A stretch of 64,000 nt of DNA, from contig CM014271.1 of the NCBI GenBank assembly GCA_004135705.1, forward strand, positions 53,699,463 to 53,763,462, written 5' to 3'. Positions 54,700 to 64,000 of the stretch are shown piece after piece. Below the pieces are notes generated by a model that did no database searches, was not told the origin of the DNA, and saw only the letters and a program-made list of their open reading frames with translations. Both the position numbers and the translations under genes were made by a program. The stretch comes from Alloteropsis semialata. Its lineage: Eukaryota; Streptophyta; Magnoliopsida; Poales; Poaceae. Each line of letters begins with the position of its first letter. Position 1 is the first letter of the stretch.

Positions 54700-55346
54700 G
54701 ATAACAAGTGACACATGCAATAATAGGGATATACTACCATAAGTGCACCAAACAATAGCAAAACACAGTACCGCAGGCATTGCCAGACAATTTGCTTGCA
54801 TTGTTTAAATACTAGTAAATGCTTGTTCGAATATGAACGGCATGCGCGCGGCTCTAGGGCGAGGTAGCGCGAAACGACGAACAGCACGGAGCAGCGATGG
54901 CGTGGCAAGGACGGACTGCGACGCGGCTGGGCGAACAGCAAAGATGGGAACGACGGGACTCACCACGGGCTTCGGCGAAGAACCACGAGCGGGGGAGCGA
55001 CGTCGGGCGAGCAGACGGCGATCGGCGGCGCGAGGTGACGGTGAATGCAGCGCGACGACGGGCCGGAGGCGAATGCGGCGAGCGAAGTGCTCCTGCATAC
55101 CAAGGCAATTAGGTCCCGAGGATCAGCGGCGGCAGCCAAAATAGAGAGAGAGAGATGTCTGCAGTGGCTTACCGAGGCAAGGCGAAGGCGTCAGGAAGGA
55201 AGGAATGGCGGCGGTGGTGGGGAGGATTTAATAGGCGCAGTGTATCGACCTAGGGTGACCTAATGCTACCAACGACTCTGCGGCGGCGCAGGCTGGGATT
55301 TCGCCCATAATCCAGGCGCGATTGGCGGCTTACGGCGATGGAGGCC
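54700..55346. other. GC-rich 5' region of the split host gene
   Basis: A CpG-rich island-like stretch, probably the promoter and leader of the minus-strand gene. No protein is recognised. Confidence 0.35.
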
Positions 55347-56330
55347 GTTGCGGGGATGCGGGAACGCTGCACGGCGGGGCGTGGCGCTGCGCGTGGGTCC
55401 GGTGTACCCGAACGAGCGGCCTGGCGCGGGGTCGAGCGACAGGGCTAAGGGCGGATCTGCCCTCTCGATTTTGTCGGGAGTAAGAAGATGGCAGTGGGGC
55501 CTGCTGGAAGGTGGTGAGACGAGCAGCCAGATCGCTCCCGAGTCCATAGTAATTTAACCGGTGTGCAAGAAACGTGTTCAGCGGTCGGACGGGTGAATTG
55601 GAATGTTGATGCCCGGTGATGTCATCGGCCTATCCGGTGAGTGCTACTAATATGGAATTTTGAACTCCATTGAGTTCTGTCATAAAAAAACTGCTTCGAG
55701 TTTCAACTCAAATTCTTTCACCTGCTTTAATCTCTATGAGACACCTAGTGCTAGAATACGCGTGTGTGTACCACACTAGCCTCTAGGATCAGGCTACTGT
55801 CCCATCTAAGGCTATTCCCCACCCAAGACACTACCATGTCACATTGACACTACTATAGAAAGAACTCACCCAATGCATATACTTTTTCTAAGATAAATCA
55901 TCATCCTACCTATCTCCCCTCTTCTCCCTCCTATCTTGGTTGTTGTGTAGACCATTTCCTTCTCCTCTTGCATGAGAAACCATTTCCTTCTCCTCTTGCC
56001 ACTTCAATAAAATGCGTACATGGCATCCTTATTAATTCTTTCTATAGTCGTGTTTCGTACGTAGATGGTTCATTGAAAGTCGGCGATGAAGCGCGTTGTG
56101 CGTATGCGGGGACGCCGCGCGGTGTGGCGCTGCGCGTGGGCGGATATGCTGGCGGTGGGCCCCGCTGGAAGGTGGTGAGAGGAGTTAAACAGATCGCTCC
56201 CCGAGTCCATAATATTATTTCGGTGCACAAGAACCGTGTCCAGCGGTGCCTCCGGTGGATTGGAATGTTGATGCGTAGCAGCGTGTCATATCGAGGTTAT
56301 CGTCCGGTGATAATATATGCGTGCGTGTTT
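55347..56330. repeat. dispersed duplication of a GC-rich segment
   Basis: The segments 55347-55640 and 56104-56330 share phrases in order: 'gtggcgctgcgcgtggg', 'gctggaaggtggtgag', 'cagatcgctccc', 'gagtccata', 'ggaatgttgatgc'. They are clearly diverged, in the same orientation, and separated by AT-rich DNA. No coding function is recognised. Confidence 0.7.
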
Positions 56331-57160
56331 AGCGGCGGCGGCGGCGGCGCGAGGAATGAATCTGCTTGCATTGCCTTGCCTAACGTGCACCAAATGCGGC
56401 GGTGTCCAAGGCGCGCTGTTTCTCACAAAAATCAAATGAGTCTCTCACACTTGCCGGTGGTCCTGGCCCACAAGGCTGATCTTTCCATCTAAATTTCCTT
56501 TGGAAATTCCCGTATCCGTTATGGAGATCGTGGTAACCCGAAGATTACTCTTCCATTTTTTCAGTTTCCATGAACCATCTACGTACGACAACGACGCCGC
56601 CACTCTTCCACCGCAGACGACGCGCGCCCTTCCTCCGCAGCAGCCGCCCATCGAGTGCAAAACCGCCGCCCACCGGCCAAATTTCTCCCCGACCTCACAC
56701 CGTCCTTCGATTCCCTCGGGGCTCGCCGAACTCCACACAACCATCCCCATCCATCGCCTCGAGTCGCCACCCGCCGGAGCAGGTCCTCCACGGCAAGTTG
56801 GCGCCGCCCGGAAAACCGTCGGAGATCTTCCTCGCTTTCCGGCCAGACATCGACCCCACCCACCGCGACACCCGCGAAACCGAGACCTGCTTTGCAATTT
56901 GAATCCGTAGGTACGCTCCTTTGCCGCCGGCGACCACACTAGGTTGTTGTATGTTCCACCATGGCCACCACTAGGACGCACTAACCAGTAACCAGTGGCC
57001 TACTAGCTTGTGGTTAGGTTGTATTTTGGGTGTCAAAAGTATCGTCGATGAACTACATTCTTGGTTTTAACATGAACTACATTCTTGATAGTCGCTATTT
57101 ATTTGATTTTTGTAATAGTTGATAGTGGCTTGGTTTCGTCTTCGTAGAATTCACACACTC
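56331..57160. other. upstream region of the Ulp1-like pseudogene
   Basis: A GC-rich stretch at 56560-56910 ends at a donor-like CGTAG/GTACGC and may be a 5' exon or captured promoter. Nothing else is recognised. Confidence 0.3.
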
Positions 57161-59525
57161 ATGGAAACGGAAGGACAAAGAGTTGGTCCTGTTAATTCTT
57201 CGACCCGAACGGATACAACAAAAGTTGGAGACCAGTCTATGAATTCTTTTCCAGGAATCGGCAAGGAGGATCAGGAAGAGCCGAAGGATATAGGTCAGTG
57301 AGTTCAAACAATTTCATTGCGCACGATTAGATGTTTGTATTGTGCTAGTTCAGTCATGGACACACAGCAGTGGCTCAAGGATATATCCGGGCCCACTTTT
57401 AAGTATGCATTGTGGTACATAAAACATCATTTTGAACACTGTTAACCGCCGGGTTCCTTCAATCCGATCCTGCTGTGCTCTTATTCACACAATTCGATGC
57501 AGAGAACAACACCATGGCTTCAACTTCAAAACGGGAACCAAGTACTCCAAATCAGGTAATCTCCATATATAGTGTTAGTTATTTTGTAAGTGGGTTGTAC
57601 ATTTTGGCAGCCTATCATCGTTCAACTGGTTGATGCAGGAATCTGGTATGCATTTAACAAACTCAACTATGAAGTTTGCAAACGTCGTACAAAAGTTATC
57701 GTCCGAAAAAAAGGATGCTGTTACAGCTCTGGGATTTGGGGGGCTGCTTCAAATGCCAGCGACGTGTCTCAGAAGACAAATGTTAGTGGAGATTGTAAAA
57801 ACATTCCATTAGAACAGCCAAAGCTTCTTAATATGTGATGAGCATATTCAGATTGACCCACTGGATGTCAAGGAAATAATGGGACTTACAATTGAGGGCT
57901 TGAATGTTGTCTCACACAAAGGCACAAAAGTGAACCAAAAAGCGGGCCCCTTTGTGGACCAGCAATTGTTTGTCAGGTATGCTGATGCAAAAGGCAAACT
58001 GTCGATAAACAAGCTGAGAGACCTTATTGTTCTTTCTTGCCTTCCAGATGATGACTTCAAAAGAGCCTTTGTCTTGTTCACAATTGGTGTTATTCTAGCA
58101 CCAACAACAAAGGACTATGTTCATTCCAGTTATCTGGCCCTCGTTAGAGAAATATCAGAAATTCCGAAATTCAATTGGGGCCAATTCACTCTGGACTATT
58201 TAATAACCTCATGTCATAACTATGTAATAGCTAAACCTGATCGTCGTGGCTCCTTATAGGGCAATTTGACTCTGCTACAGGTCAGTTCTATATGCTACAG
58301 CCAACACCTATGTACAATGTTTATTTTCCATCTTATGTATTTATTGCATGTTGATCATAGTTTTGGTACTGGGAGCGCGTCATTGCGGCCAGCGTGTTTG
58401 GGGTCAATTACAAGGCGCTCCAACCACCACTTATGGTGAGGTGGAATGACGACAATGCTACCCGTCGATGGAAAGCTTTCAATAAAGAAGGTGTACATGG
58501 AGGAACTGTAAGTCTCCAAAGATTACATCAACATGTGCCTGTTGTTACATGTACAATCTAACTGTCTTATCCATTGTTTGCAGCTTATCAAGCGCACTGT
58601 TTTTTTTGGGACCACGCAGCCTAAACATAAAACAACAGAGACAGCAAGCATACCACAACGCAAGCAACGTGATCATGAACCTAAACCTAAGCCAGTACGT
58701 GAGCATGGTCTACACGATCAACAAGTAAGTAGGCATCTATTTATGTGCCCAACCTAGTTTGTGTGCCTAATTCATTATTTCCTATTTATGTAGAATTATC
58801 TCTTTGAAGACTGGGCAAAAGATACCAAAACGGACATTGGACTAGTAATGGAGCGAAGAGTTTTGGACATAGAACAGAAATTTGATAGGAAAATACTAGC
58901 ACAAAAGGAGGAGTTAGCTAAACTTAGGAAGGATAGAAGAATGGAGGTCAGGGTGAGAAAGATAGAAGATGTTACTGCAGAAATGCAAATGGATATCAAG
59001 GTAACCAGCGTGAGAGTACTGATTGTAGCTACCTGTACATCTTCAGTCTCTAACAAAATTTGTCTGAAAACAGGAATTGCGACAGGTACAACAGGAAATC
59101 CTGCGGATGCTGCAAAGTATGGTTCAGCCATGTACACCTACACCTCCACATGTTCAGCAATCTATGCCTCCACCTGCACATGTTGGGCAGACATCTATGC
59201 CTACATCTTCACATGGTCAGGTATTGCTCCGGCAGTCAGGATTAGATGGCCCATTACATACTCCTAATAAACAAGAGTTATTCCTAGTGAACCAGTTGAT
59301 CTTTACAGCACAAGTAATACCAATTGCAGGTACCACCACACATACCGGTCCAACAGTCAATATCAAAACTCCCATCACTTTTCAATAAGACATTCGAGAG
59401 AATTGATGCTGAAGCAACCACTGCAACAAACGGAAAGCGGGAAATGAACTTTCAGAAGCAGAGGGGCCCCTCTATAGATAAGCAGGGCGGCCCCTCTACA
59501 GAGCAGCTTGGCGACCCCTCTTCAC

Positions 59526-59607
59526 ATATACAACCAAGGAAGACTATTATCGACACTGATTACGAAATATACAACCAAGGAAGACTATTATCGACACTGA
59601 TTACGAA
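59526..59607 (+). repeat. 41-bp tandem duplication in the pseudogene
   Basis: Units at 59526-59566 and 59567-59607 begin ATATACAACCAAGGAAGAC. The length is not a multiple of three, so it shifts the reading frame. Confidence 0.9.
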
Positions 59608-60146
59608 TTGAATGATGTTGACTCTGAGGCTACATTATTCGTAACCTTGAGTTACGAAGACGCTAATGTGGTACGAATAGGTGGCCAGCCTGTTCAAGCA
59701 AAATGGCTTGTCAATAATGTGATGAACAAATATATTGCCGATGAGGTACTATCATGTCAGATCCATGTCGACAATACAAACATATAAACACATATGTACT
59801 AAATCAACCCTTTGCAGGTCATAAATGCTTATGCTGCCATTTTGGAGAATGATCCAGAATCATTCGTAACAACTTATGAAGCCAATTATCTGGTTTAAGA
59901 TAAACTGGATACTGACGCATGCAGGAGAATTAGGACACGAATTGCTGAAAAATGTATCGGAAGGCATATGGTACGTAATACTCATTTTCTTTTGAACTTC
60001 AGTGTGCAGGAACAGTAACAGTTAGTTTTGATCCTCAGTTTTTGCATGCCGTCGTTGACTTAATTGGTTATGCTGGTTCTTAGCATGGTAGTTATCGGTT
60101 TTTTATACCTATTAGCCTACTATGAGGGGTCCCTAAGGTAGTGATT

Positions 60147-60470
60147 TGTGCGGTGGGGGATCGCCAGACCTGAAGCATGAAGGTAAACACGGGACACAAG
60201 ACACGATTTAGACAGGTTTAGGCTGCCAAGGCAGCGTGCCCTACGTCCTGTATGGGGTGTATAGTATTGCGCCCTGCACTGGGTTGTTTTTCGATGCCCG
60301 TCTAGGTACCCCGGCCCTCCTTTATATAGTCCAGGGGGCGGGTTCCTAGTCGGCTACAAAGTAGGAGTCCTAGTAGGATTACACAGTATGAGTCCTAGTA
60401 GGATTACAGGGGAATTCTAATAGGAGTCTGCCTTCCTTCCTTGCGGACACTGGGGATTCTATCCCCGACA
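60147..60470 (-). repeat. 324-bp solo LTR in an intron of the pseudogene
   Basis: On the minus strand it opens TGTCGGGGATAGAATCCCC and ends CCCCACCGCACA, with TATA box GACTATATAAAGG near 60322-60334. Flanks on both sides are GTAGTGATT (60138-60146 and 60471-60479), a nine-base match rather than the usual five. Confidence 0.75.
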
Positions 60471-61750
60471 GTAGTGATTCCTCAAATTCAGAGTATGGGT
60501 TCATGTTGCGTTTGAGCTGCAGCTGTTTAGGATTTCACTTGACATTTGCACCCAGGATGTTATCTTTATTTGTTTACTCAATATAGTTTTTTTTAAAAAA
60601 ATTGGTTACATAGGGCATTCCATTCAATACTTTTTCAACCTTTTGTAACAGGTTTTTGTGCCAATGCATTTGAACGAGAACCACTGGGCTCTCCTAGTGC
60701 TGAATTTTAAAAGGTCAGAGGTACAAATCCTACACTCTCTACCCCACACGCGAGATGAAGACAAAGAAAAGAAATTGGTAAGCACAGACCATAGCGTAAC
60801 ACGTACCACCTATTCAACTTTCGCTCGATCAAAGTTAACATGTACCTCAACATCCCTAGGTGCAAGGCATAAAAACATGTTTTGACTCTATGGGAACACC
60901 GATTTACTTGCGGACTTGGAAAACAGTTCCCTGCCTTGATATACCGAGACAAACAGATGGGTACTCCTTTTCGGTTCTATATTAACGTTGTACTTCGATT
61001 ACTTACGTTTACGTTCCGTTGCAGATCTTCATGTGGGGCATTCATCTTGAAGTACTTAATGGTATGGGATGGAGAAAAAATGGCCCATGATTTCACAAAT
61101 GTGAGTCTTAGAATTCTTCCAATTCCAAATTGCTGCAGGCTGAAACAATAATTGCTATATTATGTGCACTACTTTGTCTTGCAGGCACAGGTAAGAATGT
61201 TTAGCTGGAAAATATGCACGAGGCTGCTCCATTCTGATCGCAACATCTTACGCTTGGACTCATACAAAGAGCCTATGACAGTCTGTACATTTACTGCATA
61301 TTAAAAATCTTTAAGTTTGACCAACTTTATTCCAGGCTATAAAAATAACCGGGGTACATGATGTACCATTTGGGTTGATATTTAGGAGGAAGAATACTTT
61401 AAGAAGTATCCGGAAGAACGACGCCTGGACAAACATGCTGAAGATGACAACGAGGTACAGATATTGGAGCATGGTACTGGAACACCATCAACGCCTGCGG
61501 TGAGCACGAAACAAACTTGTGGAACCACTGTGGCCAGCGCGACAGGAGGAACTGGGAAAAGGCCAAGAGGACGGCCAAGGAAAGAATCTCTTTCAACCAC
61601 CGAGGCTCCTTCAACCACTGCGGCCATAACGCCAGCACAAACATGATCTGAGAAAAGGAAACGAGGACGGCCAAAGAAAGTTCCATCTACTCAAAGTACT
61701 CCCAAATCAAATGTCGTTGAAGAATTCAGCACTGCATCTATTGCTAAATG

Positions 61751-61996
61751 ACTTAAGGTACCAGCTCAAGACGCAGACAAAAGGGTCAGCTTGCCAGGGC
61801 CACACAAGCGCAGTCCTTGGAAGTAATAATTTTAGATGTCTGCTGACGTTTCTTTTTGTTTGATTTTCCAATAGTGAATGGCGAGTTGATAGCTACAGGC
61901 TGAATTGATGCAGATCTTTTAGAATACGTTGATGATTTCTTGCCGGAACTCAAAGCTGTTTAGAATTGTAACTCAAAAGGAGTTGAATTGGACGTG
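61751..61996. other. AT-rich tail of the pseudogene
   Basis: Probably 3' UTR-like sequence of the Ulp1-type pseudogene. No other feature is seen. Confidence 0.3.
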
Positions 61997-62250
61997 TTCC
62001 AAGTTTAGTGCACTCACCGGTTACACCTGTGGGGTAACCATGCATCCTCACCGGATGATCTTTCTGGTGTGCAAGGTATAACATTCCAAGTTTACTGCAC
62101 TCACCGGTTACACCTGTGGTGGCCGTACATCCTCACCGGATGATCTTTCTGGTGTGCATGATAACATTCCAAGTTTACTGCATTCACCGGTTAGACCTGT
62201 TGTGACACCGTACACCCTCACCGTATGATCATTCTGGAGTGCAAGGAAAC
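61997..62250. repeat. tandem repeat of 83-87 bp, three units
   Basis: Units begin 'ttccaagttta' at 61997, 62084 and 62167 and carry 'cactcaccggtta' and 'ggatgatctttctgg'. The units are diverged, so the array is not recent. Confidence 0.8.
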
Positions 62251-62325
62251 CGCTTCATCAAGTTCTTCCCACAGGCTTCATTGACTTCTTCCCGCAGGCT
62301 ACATATCTCACAACAGATAAACAGC

Positions 62326-63216
62326 CTAAACCTGTATGTGCGCCACAATTTGGTTGGCGGTACCCTCGACTTCATTTGACAGCTCCCTAAACCTTTGGGG
62401 AGGGACGGCCGGGTTGATGCCTCTTATTCGGCTAATATCCTGGTCAGGCCACCACAACTTCACCAGCGCAAGGACATGCTTCGCGCAGATCGTGAGCAGG
62501 GTTCGACAGTACGGCCGCAGCACAAACGGAGCTTGACGAAGGCGGTCTAGCAAAGAAGGCGGTGCAGTTCCTGGTTGGATGGGCGCAATCATGTTGACGA
62601 TCGGGAGAGCGGCGGCTGACAGATCCTTGATCTCCTTCTGCAGCGCTTCAAATTGCTGCTGCTTGTTGCGCAGGGTGCTCTGCAGCTCTTCAAATTCCTT
62701 CTGCAGCGCTTCAAATTCCTGCTGCTTGTTGCTCAGGGTGCTCCTGGCCTTCACCAATTGCTGATCCCCTTCTTCGCGCTTCTTCTTCTCTGTCTCCAGC
62801 TGACGGCTGATTTCCTCTTCACGCTTCAGACAGTCAGTCACCTCTGCCTCAAAAGCTCCAAGCTTTTTGTCTCGTTCTGGCAAAGACAGCAGGGATAAGA
62901 ATTCAAGCGTAGCAATAGGGCAAAATTTGATCGAGACCTCGGAGCATCAATCAAAGGGCTCACCTCTGATATCCGCATGAAGCTCCCCATTCTTGATCAC
63001 TAGTTCCTCCTTTTCATTTTGGATACAGTCAATCTTCTTATAGCACTCGTCCAGTTCCTTCTTGGTGCGAGCACGCTCCACGTCCCAGGCTGCTTGCTCC
63101 TGCGCTAGCTTTGCTTCAGCTTCTTCGGCCCTGGCGACGCTGGTGGTTGCTCGGCGTAGAATCTCGCTCTTCTGGATCGAGCGCCGGAGGACACTCTGTT
63201 TTTGACGATAGAACAA
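62326..63216 (-). pseudogene. coiled-coil C-terminal part of a Transposase_28-like gene
   Basis: Two minus-strand coding blocks, 63216-62964 and 62883-62326, are separated by a probable intron. The first is an Ala/Glu-rich coiled coil (VARAEEAEAKLAQEQAAW). The second continues with heptads, a 21-residue duplication (QQEFEALQKE... / QQQFEALQKE...; 63-bp period at 62635-62760), and ends with a conserved tail RFRELSNEVEGTANQIVAHIQV-like in type. This layout is that of the C-terminal half of the antisense genes in A and E. The N-terminal conserved part is not present, so I call it a fragment. Confidence 0.6.
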
Positions 63217-63238
63217 TCAAGACGGGATATTTCTTCCT

Positions 63239-64000
63239 TGTTGGTATTTCTTAGCATCACCACTTAGAGTAGTGATGGTACTAGAGATACTTCATCGTAA
63301 ATCTAGACGTTACAGATATTCTGCAAGCGCACAGAAGTACGTTGTAGCATTTCACCCGGGAGTATTCCAGAGTATCGTTATTTGTTTATCCGCAGGGAAA
63401 GCGTTTAGTTAAGAGAGAGATGTCATCCCATGTAATTACTTACAACAGCATTAATATACCATAATCTAAACAGGGGTAAAGAATATAGAAATGAATGGGT
63501 AGAGTGACACACAGAAGTTCATTGCTCATCATTATGGTAGTCTTAGTTAGTAATAATACACTAGTGAAGATCACCAAGGTTTCATAAGCATCATACAAAT
63601 GTGACTTAGTTATACTACAATACCCTATACAAGCTCATTCAATGATCATATGCAAGAGGACATATCGAGGTATCCAGTGGTTCCCTCATCAAGGGACGAC
63701 AGTAGGACGTCTTATCATAAAGGCCTAATACCCACTCCCGTACGTGGAGGATTACAAAGGACGGACAGGGCTGTCACCACCTGCCGCCTACCTCTACTAA
63801 TCGTGGGGCAGCGGTACCCTCAACAGCATACCGTATCCCAAACACCATGTTTGCAATACGAGATACAACTCTATCTATCACGTTAATAAATAGAGCAACC
63901 AAGAGGCACATTGAGCCAATGACATTGCATACATTCACTTGATTAAGGTGTAAGACATAAGTAGTATATACTAAATAAATATAGCATAGCTGAGGCACAT
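63239..64000 (+). repeat. probable LTR edge at the window end
   Basis: TGTTGGTATTTCTTAGCATC at 63239 resembles the opening of a grass gypsy LTR. The following AT-rich sequence lacks genes. The other edge is outside the window, so neither family nor length can be set. Confidence 0.4.

Larger units (their letters stand above)
57161..61750 (+). pseudogene. Ulp1-type cysteine protease gene with AT-hooks, decayed
   Basis: About twelve GT/AG exons can be followed, including 57161-57293, 57638-58279, 58361-58507, 58584-58724, 58794-59000, 59074-59390, 59818-59970, 60652-60777, 61025-61100 and 61386-61750. The 58361 exon has the FWYWERV motif usual in these plant genes, and the 58794 exon is coiled coil. 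The protease domain keeps the catalytic His (ENHW, about 60685) and Cys (SSCGAF, 61032-61034). The expected Asp is His (CAC at 60733-60735). In-frame stops occur at 57810, 58257, 59897 and 61644, and a 41-bp duplication shifts the frame at 59567. Two AT-hooks (KRPRGRPRK; RKRGRPKK) end it. Related genes occur in plant transposons. It is not functional as read. Confidence 0.75.

Overview
The window looks like a repeat-dense stretch of a grass (Poaceae) nuclear chromosome. The evidence is Tourist- and Stowaway-type MITEs, plant Ty1/copia and Ty3/gypsy LTR retrotransposons (a Tekay/del-type chromovirus and Tat-type elements with a second RNase H), Transposase_28-type antisense genes, and a very GC-rich, intronless F-box gene typical of grass genes. 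The sequence alone does not give genus or species. Two runs of exactly 1000 N (13449-14448 and 34003-35002) are scaffold gaps, so order and distance across them are not secure.

Layout. 1-2998: 5' part of a decayed copia element on the minus strand. 2999-6793: intergenic DNA with an LTR remnant, a 947-bp DNA transposon, a 318-bp MITE, and a Stowaway MITE carrying a Tourist-like MITE. 6794-13448: a Tat-like gypsy element (G1) whose LTR and coding region are peppered with an ACCGGT-based motif; its 3' half is in the first gap. 14449-22666: the only convincing intact host gene, an F-box/LRR gene of the SKIP2/VFB type (15859-17445, minus), followed by AT-rich intergenic DNA with MITE and LTR remnants. 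22667-26900: 5' half of a Tekay-type element (T1), broken inside its protease by a second Tat-like gypsy element (G2, 26901-34002), whose LTR carries seven copies of a hairpin-like motif. G2 runs into the second gap.

35003-44617 is a stack of non-autonomous LTR elements, called A, D and E here. They carry antisense Transposase_28-like genes with their own TATA boxes, long tandem arrays, and CTCGGGGGCT-type polypurine tracts. E sits in an intron of a decayed host gene on the minus strand. The first exon of the same gene is split by a complete non-autonomous element B (45154-54588, matching 5-bp target duplication GTCGG). B is in turn split by a composite insertion (50215-53835, target duplication TACGG). 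That insertion has a miniature TRIM-type retrotransposon at one end and a full-length inverted Tekay-type LTR at the other.

54700-64000 holds a duplicated GC-rich segment, a many-exon pseudogene for a Ulp1-type cysteine protease with AT-hooks (57161-61750) that carries a 324-bp solo LTR in an intron, a short tandem array, a coiled-coil fragment of another Transposase_28-like gene, and a probable LTR edge at the end.

Functionally, nothing here forms an operon or pathway. The F-box gene probably encodes a substrate receptor of an SCF ubiquitin ligase. Everything else is mobile DNA or genes broken by it. The most unusual observations are the composite TRIM/Tekay insertion, the DNA-level ACCGGT motif in G1, the hairpin motif series in the G2 LTR, and the polypurine-tract-like arrays in A and B.
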